DNA from: Nosema muscidifuracis | Taxonomy: Eukaryota > Microsporidia > Nosematidae | Direction of reading: 5' to 3' | NCBI GenBank assembly: GCA_028335825.1 | Contig: JAIOKI010000012.1 | Span: 124,001 to 188,000 of the forward strand | DNA: 64,000 bases | Shown: piece by piece, positions 1 to 8,950 of the stretch | Numbering within the stretch: the stretch's first letter is position 1 | Layout of the letters: each line of letters starts with the position of its first letter | The notes under the pieces: model-generated | What the model saw: the letters and a program-made list of their open reading frames with translations, nothing else | Told to the model about the DNA's origin: nothing | The model's database searches: none | Program-made: the position numbers and the translations under genes

Positions 1-1
1 T

Positions 2-220
2 TTACAACCAAAGAATAAAGAAAAAAATGATGAAACTATTGGAATATTACCTATTATAACGGGAACAACTGGAGAAAGTGGGGGAACAATGAGTAGTCCA
101 TCGCCATCACAACCGTCAACAGGAGCACCAAGTGGAAGTTCAAGTTCAATGTCATCGTCATCATCTATGCAAAGTTCAATGTCATCAAGTTTTAGATCTT
201 TATTCAGTTTTATGGGTTAA
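2..220 (+). CDS. C-terminal end of an unidentified Ser-rich protein (partial)
   Basis: Reading from base 2 gives about 72 open codons ending in TAA at 218-220; the gene starts before the window. The visible part has a charged stretch, then a Thr/Gly/Pro segment, then a run made almost only of Ser and Met, and ends FRSLFSFMG. The G+C of this stretch is well above the flanking spacer, which supports coding. A Ser-rich low-complexity tail of this kind occurs in many unrelated proteins, including spore-wall and nuclear proteins, so no function is assigned. Confidence 0.6.
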   Translation, partial: LQPKNKEKNDETIGILPIITGTTGESGGTMSSPSPSQPSTGAPSGSSSSMSSSSSMQSSMSSSFRSLFSFMG

Positions 221-244
221 GAAAAAATAAAAAAGTTGTAAATA

Positions 245-420
245 ATTAATTTATAAAATGTGTCAAAATATTAATTATTATTTTAATTTATAAAATGTGT
301 CAAAAATATTAATTAATTTATAAAATGTGTCAAAATATTAATCAATTTATAAAATGTGTCAAAATATTAATTAATTTATAAAATGTGTCAAAATATTAAT
401 TAATTTATAACATGTATCAA
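245..420. repeat. Tandem repeat, 29-37 bp unit, six copies
   Basis: The core ATAAAATGTGTCAAAATATT recurs six times between the stop of the partial gene and the stop of the next gene. Spacing is 37, 30, 29, 29 and 29 bp, so the three intervals on the right are regular and the left ones looser. The last copy is the most diverged. It fills a convergent gene-gene junction and holds no reading frame. Confidence 0.85.
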
Positions 421-454
421 ATCAATCATTTTTTAATAAAAAAGAGTCAAAAAA

Positions 455-1126
455 TTAATTATCTTTTATTATTTTTAAATTAACTCTGTTTTTATAAAAC
501 TTTAAAAACATACCCCATACAGCTTTACCCACACTTATATTCTTTTCTATATCAGATTCTTTCACTAATATTTTAGTATCTTCGATATACTCAACAATAT
601 CTTTATTATATAAATCATATGCTATCTTAATACAACCTTTATATTTATCTAGATATTTACTAAAATCACTTTCTACATTTAAAAAAGTTTCTTTAGTAAC
701 GAATAATTTCAAGAATTCTTTGACGTGTCTATAATCTTTATCAGTAGATTGTAGTGCATAAGAAACTCCATTAGATTTATTAAACAAGAAATTACTAAGT
801 GATATATTAAAACTGTTTAGTTCTTCTTTTTTACATTTGTCATCATCTTTCAATTTTTTCTCAATTTCTGATGGTATCTTAAAATCTGAATATCTAAGAT
901 TACTAAAAACACCTATGCTCATTAAAATACCACGAATCTGGTCATCTGAAAATCCAGAACCAGAATCTCTGAAGTGTTTAATTCCAGCTGATATATCTAA
1001 ACTATTAACATAATCTTTAGATACATTAACATTTGATGATGAAGAGGCATACCAGCATACTGTGAATAAGATCATGCTTACAGCAAGAACAGATAACAAA
1101 ATTAAAATCTTCTTTTTTTGATTCAT
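455..1126 (-). CDS. Hypothetical membrane-anchored or secreted protein, 223 aa
   Basis: I do not recognise this protein. After the first few Lys residues there is one hydrophobic segment (about residues 6-27), fitting a signal peptide or a type II signal anchor. The remaining ~195 residues are hydrophilic with scattered Cys and no second membrane span, so the body probably lies in the secretory lumen or outside the cell. The start is supported by AACCCC six bases before the ATG on the minus strand, the start signal shared by most genes here. Lineage-specific secreted proteins of this size are common in microsporidia, but nothing in the sequence shows a role. Confidence 0.75.
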   Translation of the reverse strand: MNQKKKILILLSVLAVSMILFTVCWYASSSSNVNVSKDYVNSLDISAGIKHFRDSGSGFSDDQIRGILMSIGVFSNLRYSDFKIPSEIEKKLKDDDKCKKEELNSFNISLSNFLFNKSNGVSYALQSTDKDYRHVKEFLKLFVTKETFLNVESDFSKYLDKYKGCIKIAYDLYNKDIVEYIEDTKILVKESDIEKNISVGKAVWGMFLKFYKNRVNLKIIKDN

Positions 1127-1480
1127 AAAGGGGTTAAAAAAAATTAATTTAAAAAGAAAATAGATTAGAAAATTATGTTATGACAATTTAAATATAATAG
1201 AAAATTATTTATGACTAATTAGATATAATAAAAAATTATTTATGAATAATTATATAACAGAAAATAATTTAAAAAGAAAGTATATTAAAAAATCTTTTAT
1301 GACAATTTAAATATAACAGAAAATAATTTAAAAAGAAAGTATGTTAGAAAATCTTTTATGACAATTTAAATATAATAGAAAATCTTATAAAAAACATTAA
1401 TTATTATAAATTGATTTTTGCTAATATAATTTTTTAATAAATTTAAATTAACGAATTAATTTACAAAAAAATTAAAAAAT
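1127..1480. repeat. AT-rich spacer with diverged tandem repeats
   Basis: Upstream flank of the preceding minus-strand gene. The phrase AAAGAAAGTATATTA followed by TTTTATGACAATTTAAATAT recurs with a spacing of about 60 bp, with more decayed copies to the left. No reading frame. Confidence 0.6.
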
Positions 1481-1562
1481 GGTAACGGTGGGAATCGAAC
1501 CCACGCTATCAATTGATAAATGGATCTTAAGTCCACCGCCTTAACCGCTCGGCCACGTTACC
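1481..1562 (-). tRNA. tRNA-Leu, anticodon UAA
   Basis: On the minus strand this is an 82-nt cloverleaf. The acceptor stem is GGTAACG paired with CGTTACC. The anticodon stem GTGGA/TCCAT holds the loop CTTAAGA, which puts anticodon TAA at 1529-1527. A long variable arm, as expected of a class II tRNA, precedes the T arm with GGTTCGAATCC. The CCA tail is not encoded and there is no intron. It reads UUA (and UUG by wobble), the likely dominant Leu codon in this AT-rich genome. Confidence 0.97.
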
Positions 1563-1954
1563 TGTCGAAGAACATATGATGGAATAGTATGTTTTATACG
1601 ATATAAGTTTATAATTATATTAAAGTATTTTAAATATATAATATTTTATATTTATATTAAAGTGACAATTGTTATTAAAAAATTCGATTGAAGGTTTTAA
1701 ATTCAACTTCTTTTTTAAAGTGTAAGAACATTACAAAATCTAATTTTATTGGAAAATATTTTTCAATCAATTGAACGTTTTAAGTTATTTCAGATTTCTT
1801 CTTGTAGTATTTAAATTCTAATTGTTTTTTTCTATTATTATATATTATATTAATATATTTTCTTCTTAAAGATTTTTCTTTCATTCTTATTTATTTTTCA
1901 CTAAATTTTTTCAATACATCCAAATATTTTTAAAATTTTTTTATACCCCATAAA
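1563..1954. other. Spacer between tRNA-Leu and eS1
   Basis: Very AT-rich, no reading frame. The part nearest eS1 is pyrimidine-rich on the plus strand and ends in the CCCC start signal, so it probably holds the eS1 promoter. A TATA-like run (TATTATATATTATATTAATA) lies near 1835-1855. Confidence 0.5.
1946..1949 (+). promoter_or_regulatory. CCCC start-site signal of eS1
   Basis: TACCCC lies directly before the initiator ATG at 1955. The same type of C-run is seen within about 15 bases of the ATG of 18 genes in this window. It is the best single cue for start choice here and is known in microsporidia as a signal linked to transcription start. Confidence 0.7.
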
Positions 1955-2668
1955 ATGGCTATTCAACCACCAGGCAGCTACGCTAAAGCAAACAAGAAGG
2001 GCTCAAAAAAGAATCCTAAGATAGATAACTATACCAAAAAGGATTGGTACAATCTAAAAGCACCTACTGTTTTCCAAAATTCAAGTGTAGGATTAACTAT
2101 GGCTACTAGAACCTCTAATAAACAGAATCTTACTAATTTACTTGTTGGAAGAAAGTTTGCTATTAACCAAGCTGATTTAACTGGAAATCTTGAAGAACAT
2201 GCTAGAAAATTCACTTTTCGTGTTAATGAAGTACGTGGTAAAGAATGTATTGGTGTATTTGATGGTATGAATATGACTAATGATAAGATTAAAGGAATCA
2301 TTCGTAAATGGCATACTCTCATTGAAGCTGAGAAAGATATTACAGCTAAGGATGGTACTGTATTAAGAATATTTGCTAATGCTGTTACTAAGAAGACCCC
2401 AGGAAAGACTACTAAACGTGTGTACTGTAAAAAGAGTGAAGAGAAGAAAATTAGAAAAGTTATGTTTGATGTCATACAAGAGGAATTACATGATCAAGAT
2501 TTGAATAAGATTATGAAAAAATTAGCTGCAGAGACTATTGGTAAGAATATAGAGAAGAATGCAGGAAGCATATTTCCTTTACAGAGTTGCTGTGTTATAA
2601 AAGTTAAGACCGTTAAGAAAGGAAAAACAAGTAATAACAGAATGGAAGTAGAGAGTGAAGCTAATTAA
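1955..2668 (+). CDS. RPS1: 40S ribosomal protein eS1 (S3a)
   Basis: Component of the small ribosomal subunit near the mRNA exit site. The 237-residue protein has the family's basic N-terminus, then KDWYNLKAP, the segment [16 protein letters not shown], and the [19 protein letters not shown] region. All are in family order and the length matches eukaryotic S3a (about 250 aa), with a short C-terminal tail. The start is set by TACCCC just upstream. Codon use is richer in G+C than in most neighbours, as expected of a highly expressed gene. It is transcribed away from tRNA-Leu and stands alone, with about 1 kb of empty spacer downstream. Confidence 0.97.
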   Translation: MAIQPPGSYAKANKKGSKKNPKIDNYTKKDWYNLKAPTVFQNSSVGLTMATRTSNKQNLTNLLVGRKFAINQADLTGNLEEHARKFTFRVNEVRGKECIGVFDGMNMTNDKIKGIIRKWHTLIEAEKDITAKDGTVLRIFANAVTKKTPGKTTKRVYCKKSEEKKIRKVMFDVIQEELHDQDLNKIMKKLAAETIGKNIEKNAGSIFPLQSCCVIKVKTVKKGKTSNNRMEVESEAN

Positions 2669-3709
2669 ATTATTATTTTAAAGTGTCCAATTTATAAATA
2701 TTTTATGCATGATTTTAAATTTTTTTTTATTTATAGTTTTTTGCATAAACATAAATTTATGCATCTTTATATCAAAATATGAATTTTTATAAAATGTTTT
2801 CTTATTTTTATTCTAAATATAAAAAATAATTAAATTTCTTCAAATGGAATTAAAATATTTAAAAATAAAGATAGAATTTATTTAAGCCATTTACTTTTAG
2901 TGTTTGAAATATATTTAAATATAAGAAGCTTTCTAATTTTTTTGTCTATACTATCAATCTCTTGATCCCTTTTATAATCATAAAAAATATTTCAGGTTTA
3001 TTTTTTAAGACTATGTAATTTTTATCATTCACTTCTCAAAAAAAAATTATTAATCATTTAAAATTATGCCTGGTTCAATTTTCCTTCATATCGATGATAT
3101 TATTAATAAAAAAGTATATATCTGACTTTAATAAATCTTTCATTACTCAAGAAGACTAAATCGATATTATCAATAAAAAAGTATATATCTGACTTTAATA
3201 CATCTCTCATTAATTTTCTGTAAATAAAAATCAGAAACTAATTTATTAAAAAAAGCATACCATTTTATTATCATTGATTAGGAAACATTATTTTTTTATA
3301 AAATATATACAAATTATTTTTTCACTAATCATAAAATACAAGAAATTTTAAACCTTAAGTGTGAATTAGAAAATTAATTTCTTTTTAGTAATTGAATTTA
3401 TTTAAACATTTATAAATCTAAAATAAAAACAATATTTTAATAAAAATAGTTATCAATTTATCTTATTTTAATAAAAATAATTATCAATTTATCTTATTTT
3501 TAATAAAAATTGTTATCAATCTATCTTATTTTAATAAAAAGAGTTTATCATAAATAATTTTATATTTTATAAAATCTCCTCTCATCATAAATAATTTATC
3601 TTATAAATAATTTCTATTTTAATATAAATGAATATAAAAAAAGAAATATTTATTTTAAATTTTAGCATAAAAATAATATTTATTATTTTTTAAATATTTT
3701 TCCCCATAA
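2669..3709. other. 1.04-kb AT-rich spacer with short direct repeats
   Basis: No reading frame. A direct repeat of about 50 bp built on AAAAAAGTATATATCTGACT begins near 3108 and again near 3174. Near 3430-3545 a ~32-bp unit (TTATCAATTTATCTTATTTT) recurs about three to four times. The right end carries the upstream region of the WD-repeat gene, with TTTTTCCCC before its ATG. Confidence 0.6.
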
Positions 3710-6001
3710 ATGATATCCTGCAATAATAAAATAATATCAATTTATAACAAGAATATTCCTCATATAAAAGATAGAATTTTATATACTCAACACAATAATA
3801 CAATTTATTCTACTAATTTAGATACACATGAAGTAAATATAATTCTTACATCAGATAAAATATTAGATTTTTATATTCAAGATGATTTTCTTTACTATTT
3901 TTCTTTAGAAGTTTATAAATATAATTTAATTACTAAATCTACTTATAAATATGATTGTAATAAGAAAGATATAATTATTAAGAATATATTAATATATAAT
4001 GATACTGATATTATAGTATTTTATGAGAATGATGAGATATATTTAGTTAATGATTCATCAATATTATTATATAAACATAAAAGTATATCTTCATTTATCA
4101 AAGATAATTTAATATATTCTGCTGATAATGAGAATGTTTATTCAATAAATATTCAAACTAAAGATATTTCTAAAATATATTCAGGAGAATTTATTATTAA
4201 GATAGGATTAGTAGATAATAATCTTGTAATTATTACTAGAAATAATATTATTTTTAATAATTCTATTATTAATTATAAAATAGATTTTGTAGATATTTTA
4301 GATTATCAAATTTATTTACATACTTTTTTAGAAGATTCTTATAAATCTAGTATAATTGATTGTAGAACTAAAAAAATTATACCTTTAAATAATAATTTAA
4401 GAATGCTTACTAAAAATATTGGGTATGATAATATGTTTAGAATATATCAAAATGATACTAATTTAGTATTATTTAGTAATTTAGATGATGTATTAGATGT
4501 TAAAGAGATTAATAATATGATTATATTTAGTAGTAATAATAAATTAATAGTATCCAATAAAATAGTAGATAAGGAAGTAGAAGATGATAAAATAGTAGAA
4601 GACGATAAGGTAGTAGTAGATAAGGAAGTATGTTGTTTTGATAAATTAATAACTGATAAAATAATATCTAATACGGTAGTGGAAGATAGTAATAAATATT
4701 TAATATCTACTAGTAAAGATCATAATGATAAAATAACATCTAATAAATCAATATCTAATAAAATAGTATGTTGTATGGGTAAAATAATAGAAGATCATAA
4801 TGATACTATTTTAAGTATATCTCATAATAATGAATATTTAATATCTACTAGTAAAGATAATACAAGTATAATATATAAAATAGAAGAAAATGAATTAATT
4901 TTTAATAAAAGATTAAATACTGGAATAATGAATAGTTTAGATATAAAAGAAGATATTTGTGTTATGGGAGGAGATGAAGGATTAATTTGTAAATTTAATA
5001 TATTAGAAGTACTAAATAATGACGTAATAAATAATAATATGATTATACAAAAAGTTAATGATAAAGATATAAATTCAATATCAATAAATAAATCTAAAGA
5101 ATTAATTTTCTTAGGATGTTCTGATAAGATATGTAAAATACTAAATTTTAATTTAGAAATATTAAAAATAATAAAAGATCATAAGAAGAGTGTAATGAGT
5201 GTTTATTCAGGTATAAAATATTTTTGTACAGGAAGTAGTGATAAATCAATAAGAATTTATAATTATAATTATGAATGTATTTCTGTATTAACAGGTCATG
5301 AATCAGGAGTATTATGTACTAAATTATTTGATAATGATAAGAAATTAGTTAGTAGTAGTGTAGGTGGACTTATAAAAATATGGGATGTTAGTAAAGGAGT
5401 ATGTTTAGAAAATTTTGATGTTAATGGAGATGTTTGGTCAATAGAAATATTTAAGAAAGAGGATTCTAATAATAAGAAAGATGACCATAAAAATATTAAT
5501 AATAAGAAAGATGATTCCAAAAATATTATAGATGATTTTAATAATATAAATAATAAGAAAGATGATTCTAATAATATAAATAATCTATCTAATAATATAA
5601 GTAATTTATTTTATTTACTTATGGGTACTACTGATTCTATTTTATTATACAGTACTTATAAAGATAATACTGGTAAAAATAATACGATACATATTAAGAA
5701 TAAAGAATATGATAAAGTAGTAACAAATAATATAAAATTAATATATTTTATATTAAAAGAGAGTAAAATAAATAATAAAGAAAAAGAGAAGATGTTTAAT
5801 AAATACAAAAATAAGATTTATGAAATTATTTTAGAATGTGGAAGATTTAAAGATATTGAATTTATTAATGAGATGATAGAATATTGTATAAATAAGAAGA
5901 TGTATGATAGAAAAGTGATAGATGATATGAAGAAGTATCTTTTTATGATAGATGATATGTATGGAGATTTAATAGGAGGAGAGAATATATTCATTAAATA
6001 A
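3710..6001 (+). CDS. WD40-repeat protein, probable U3 snoRNP (Utp13-like) component
   Basis: A 763-residue protein with TTCCCC just before its ATG. The N-terminal ~270 residues are a degenerate beta-propeller. Clear WD blades follow at about residues 360-590, including TGSSDKSIRIYNYNYECISV, LTGHESGV and LVSSSVGGLIKIWDVSKG. The last ~90 residues are helical, without blades. Two seven-blade propellers plus a helical C-terminal domain is the plan of the UtpB/Utp13 group of rRNA-processing factors, so I infer a nucleolar role. The exact member (Utp13, Pwp2 or Utp12) is not settled. Oddities: residues ~285-370 look like an expanded, partly duplicated blade (ISTSKDHND, then ISTSKDNTS), and ~585-625 is a tandem Asn/Lys/Asp repeat. 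Both look like slippage products inside loops. Confidence 0.7.
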   Translation: MISCNNKIISIYNKNIPHIKDRILYTQHNNTIYSTNLDTHEVNIILTSDKILDFYIQDDFLYYFSLEVYKYNLITKSTYKYDCNKKDIIIKNILIYNDTDIIVFYENDEIYLVNDSSILLYKHKSISSFIKDNLIYSADNENVYSINIQTKDISKIYSGEFIIKIGLVDNNLVIITRNNIIFNNSIINYKIDFVDILDYQIYLHTFLEDSYKSSIIDCRTKKIIPLNNNLRMLTKNIGYDNMFRIYQNDTNLVLFSNLDDVLDVKEINNMIIFSSNNKLIVSNKIVDKEVEDDKIVEDDKVVVDKEVCCFDKLITDKIISNTVVEDSNKYLISTSKDHNDKITSNKSISNKIVCCMGKIIEDHNDTILSISHNNEYLISTSKDNTSIIYKIEENELIFNKRLNTGIMNSLDIKEDICVMGGDEGLICKFNILEVLNNDVINNNMIIQKVNDKDINSISINKSKELIFLGCSDKICKILNFNLEILKIIKDHKKSVMSVYSGIKYFCTGSSDKSIRIYNYNYECISVLTGHESGVLCTKLFDNDKKLVSSSVGGLIKIWDVSKGVCLENFDVNGDVWSIEIFKKEDSNNKKDDHKNINNKKDDSKNIIDDFNNINNKKDDSNNINNLSNNISNLFYLLMGTTDSILLYSTYKDNTGKNNTIHIKNKEYDKVVTNNIKLIYFILKESKINNKEKEKMFNKYKNKIYEIILECGRFKDIEFINEMIEYCINKKMYDRKVIDDMKKYLFMIDDMYGDLIGGENIFIK

Positions 6002-6191
6002 ATATAATAAATTAAATTAAATAGATTATCTTATAATATATATTATCTTATAAATCAAATAATAGGTTATCTTTTTATATATTATCTTATAATAAATTAA
6101 TAAATAGGTTATCTTTTTTTATATAACTAATTAAAAATATAATAAATTAATCAAATAATAAATTAATAAATATAAAATAAATTCTATTTTT

Positions 6192-7742
6192 TTATTGTAT
6201 TGTAAAATATTTAGGAGAGAATATCTTAAAATAAAATAAAGATATCATAAAGAAAAAACTTAATATTATTATACCAACTGTAGAAAGTAAAGTATATTTC
6301 TTATTATCTTTACTACTAAATAAAAGTGATATATAAGGATACATAGAATATAAAGGAAGTCCTAAATATAATATCATAGTAGACCACCATAAAAATTTAC
6401 CTATTTCACTCCATACTACTAAAAATATAATTGAGAAAATTACTACAAGAAAAATAAGTGATCCTATTACATTATTAATAACTATTAGTATTGAGAATAT
6501 ATTTGCTATAGAATTATTTAAAGTATTCACATTTAAAATAAATCCAAAGATTGAATAAATTATTAAGATAATAAAAGTTATATTAGATAAAATGGTAGAT
6601 GACTTATTAAGAATAGACTGTGATGATATTAAACTGAAAAGAATATCACTTAATTTCATATTCCATAACCAATTAGATACATACATAAATAAAATAAAAA
6701 AAAAAGAAATAATGCATAAACCTAATATGGATATAAAAAATAGACCAAATTTTGAATTATTAGAAACTGTTACTGAACAAGAAGTAGCTTCATATGAGAA
6801 AGATATAAATGAGAATATTAAAAATAAAGTACTAATTTTTGATGTAGATGGTTCTTCAACTTGACTATCTACTAGAGTATCTACTCCTGTAAATTTATAA
6901 TAAGTAAGAATACCTGTAAAAATAAAACTAACTGATACAAGTGTAAATTCTACTATAGTAGTAAGAATATCTATAGATCTATACATAGCATAGAATATTG
7001 ATAAGATTAAAGTTATAATAAGCATTACAGTGTATTTTAGAAATTTAGAATTTATGGTATTAATTCTAAAATCAAAAACTGTATAAAATATTTCTAGAAG
7101 CATATCTACATAGAATAAACAAGTAATAAATTTAAGAAGAATTAAAAAGAAATCTATTAGAAGAGAAAATATAGGATTATCATCTATATCTAAAGATCCA
7201 TATGATTCACTTTCTGATCTATTACCTTCTATAAGGAAGTCTATTATTATGAAAGATAATATATAATGAAAAGTCATTATAAATACAGCTATCATAAGAT
7301 ACCAAATAGAAAGTCTTCTAATTATATGAGTAAAAGAAAGGGTAGAGACTATAATAGGAGGAGAGGCAATTAGCTTAATTAGACTTGAGAAGAAACCTGT
7401 TTTGACTCTTCGATTGGAATGTTCTTGAGATGGGTTGAATCCATAATTTTGATCTTTCTTTTCTTCTTCTTTATTTTGTTCTTCTTTCTTTTCTTCTTCT
7501 TTCTTTTGTTCTTCCTTATTTTGTTCTTCCTTCTTTTTTTCCTCAGCCTTCCTCTCTTCTTCTTTCCTTTCTTCTTCTTTCTTTTGTTCTTCTTCCTTCT
7601 TTTGTTCAGCTTTTTTATCTTCTTCCTTCTTTTTTTCCTCAGCCTTCCTCTCTTCTTCTTTCTTTTGTTCTTCAGCTTTTTTTTGTTCTTCTTTCTTTTG
7701 TTCTTCCTTTCTTTGTTCTTCTTTCTTCCTCTCTTCTTTCAT
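6192..7742 (-). CDS. Polytopic membrane protein with Lys/Glu-rich N-terminal tail
   Basis: I do not recognise the family. The first ~100 residues are almost only Lys, Glu, Arg, Gln and Ala (coiled-coil or highly charged tail). The remaining ~400 hold roughly ten hydrophobic segments, so it is an integral membrane protein with a charged, probably cytoplasmic, N-terminus. The ATG at 7742 is unlikely to be the true start. The charged repeat continues upstream on the same strand to an ATG at 7950 (encoding MFFWDNDDEEVKKEEE), but the reading phase changes once near 7850-7880 inside the low-complexity DNA. The gene is thus either frameshifted there or miscounted in the assembly. No CCC signal lies before either ATG. 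Confidence 0.65.
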   Translation of the reverse strand: MKEERKKEEQRKEEQKKEEQKKAEEQKKEEERKAEEKKKEEDKKAEQKKEEEQKKEEERKEEERKAEEKKKEEQNKEEQKKEEEKKEEQNKEEEKKDQNYGFNPSQEHSNRRVKTGFFSSLIKLIASPPIIVSTLSFTHIIRRLSIWYLMIAVFIMTFHYILSFIIIDFLIEGNRSESESYGSLDIDDNPIFSLLIDFFLILLKFITCLFYVDMLLEIFYTVFDFRINTINSKFLKYTVMLIITLILSIFYAMYRSIDILTTIVEFTLVSVSFIFTGILTYYKFTGVDTLVDSQVEEPSTSKISTLFLIFSFISFSYEATSCSVTVSNNSKFGLFFISILGLCIISFFFILFMYVSNWLWNMKLSDILFSLISSQSILNKSSTILSNITFIILIIYSIFGFILNVNTLNNSIANIFSILIVINNVIGSLIFLVVIFSIIFLVVWSEIGKFLWWSTMILYLGLPLYSMYPYISLLFSSKDNKKYTLLSTVGIIILSFFFMISLFYFKIFSPKYFTIQ

Positions 7743-7930
7743 TTGTTCTTCCTTCTTTTTTTCCTCAGCCTTCCTCTCTTCTTCTTTCTTTTGTTCTTCA
7801 GCTTTTTTTTGTTCTTCTTTCTTTTGTTCTTCCTTTCTTTGTTCTTCTTTCTTCCTCTTCTTCTTTCCTCTCTTCTTCTTTCTTTTCTTCTTCTTTCTTC
7901 TTTTCTTCTTCCTTTTTTACTTCTTCATCA
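7470..7930 (-). repeat. Lys/Glu-coding low-complexity repeat with in-frame 126-bp duplication
   Basis: On the plus strand this is a CTT/TCTT-rich tract. The phrase TCTTCCTTCTTTTTTTCCTC begins at 7525, 7621 and 7747. The spacings are 96 and 126 bp, both multiples of three, so the coding repeat has grown in units that keep the frame. The last copy is followed by a stretch where the phase no longer matches the gene downstream. Confidence 0.85.
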
Positions 7931-8068
7931 TCATTATCCCAAAAGAACATATTTCTTATTTACCTTATTAATATTTTTATACAAGTTTCAGTCTCAAATT
8001 ATTTACAAATTACTTGTTTCAAATATATTTTCTTCTTAAAAATATTCTTGTTTATTACCCCTAAATTA

Positions 8069-8716
8069 ATGAAGAATTTTGTTATAGGATCAGGAATTAT
8101 AAGTTTTAAATATAAAAATGGAGTTATTACTTCTTCTGATACTCAAGCATCATATGGTAATTTATGTAAATTTACTAATCTAACTCGTATATATAAATTA
8201 TCATCTAATACATTAATATCTCTATCAGGAGAAGTAAGTGATATCCAGAAATTAGTATCTACCTTAGAAGAGATTAAAGAAAGTGATCCTGTTAAATTAA
8301 GTACAAAAGGATATCTTAATCTTATACAAAGTATATTGTATAATAAACGTAATAAAGTTGAACCTTATAATGTATCAGTTAATGTATTAGGATGTGATAA
8401 TAATGATATAGTTCTAGGAGCTGTGAACCATCTTGGTCTTGTTTATGAAGATGATATTGTTTCTACTGGAATATCTTCAATGATAGCTCTTCCTTATTTA
8501 AGAAGTAAACTTGAAGGAAAATCTAATGAAATAAGTAGAGATGAAGCTATTAAGATAGCTGAAGATACAATGAGAATAATGTGTTATAAAAGTTGTAGAC
8601 ATAGTAATCAAATACAGATAGGAATAGTAGAAAAAGAGTATATTAATATAAGTGAGCAGTATTGTCTTAGTACTAATTGGGAAGTAGCTGTTAAAGAGAA
8701 TGAGATTATGATATAA
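8069..8716 (+). CDS. PRE4: 20S proteasome subunit beta-7 (Pre4 / PSMB4 type)
   Basis: Non-catalytic beta subunit of the 20S core that closes the beta ring. The 215-residue protein shows the Ntn fold from the start: GSGIISFKYKNGVITSSDT, then ASYGNLCKF, LISLSGEVSD, the central NVLGCDNND, and the late YKSCRHSNQIQIGIV. The ASYG and RHSNQIQIG segments match beta-7 better than the catalytic beta subunits, and no active-site Thr precedes the fold. The start is the first ATG after TTACCCC. An upstream in-frame TTG at 8048 falls before the C-run and is rejected. Almost no propeptide is left, compared with ~40 residues in yeast Pre4. Confidence 0.9.
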   Translation: MKNFVIGSGIISFKYKNGVITSSDTQASYGNLCKFTNLTRIYKLSSNTLISLSGEVSDIQKLVSTLEEIKESDPVKLSTKGYLNLIQSILYNKRNKVEPYNVSVNVLGCDNNDIVLGAVNHLGLVYEDDIVSTGISSMIALPYLRSKLEGKSNEISRDEAIKIAEDTMRIMCYKSCRHSNQIQIGIVEKEYINISEQYCLSTNWEVAVKENEIMI

Positions 8717-8950
8717 ATAAAAAATTATACTTTTATAAATTATTATCATTAAATAAATGAGTCATTAATTAAAATAATTATTAAATGAGTAATTAATTTA
8801 AGTATATTATAAATTAATAAATTAAAGCATTACATAAATAGTATAAATTAAATAATGATTAAATAAAGTATTTTATACATTAAAATATTACATAAATTAG
8901 TATAAATTAAAAAGTTAAAATAATCAATAAATTAATAAATTAAATTTAAT

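Noticed and set aside
7419-8039. 206-codon plus-strand frame made of Phe, Leu and Ser.
   Set aside because: It is the complement of the Lys/Glu repeat and begins inside it.
8048-8068. Upstream in-frame extension of proteasome beta-7 from position 8048.
   Set aside because: That codon is TTG and lies before the C-run; the first ATG after the C-run is at 8069.
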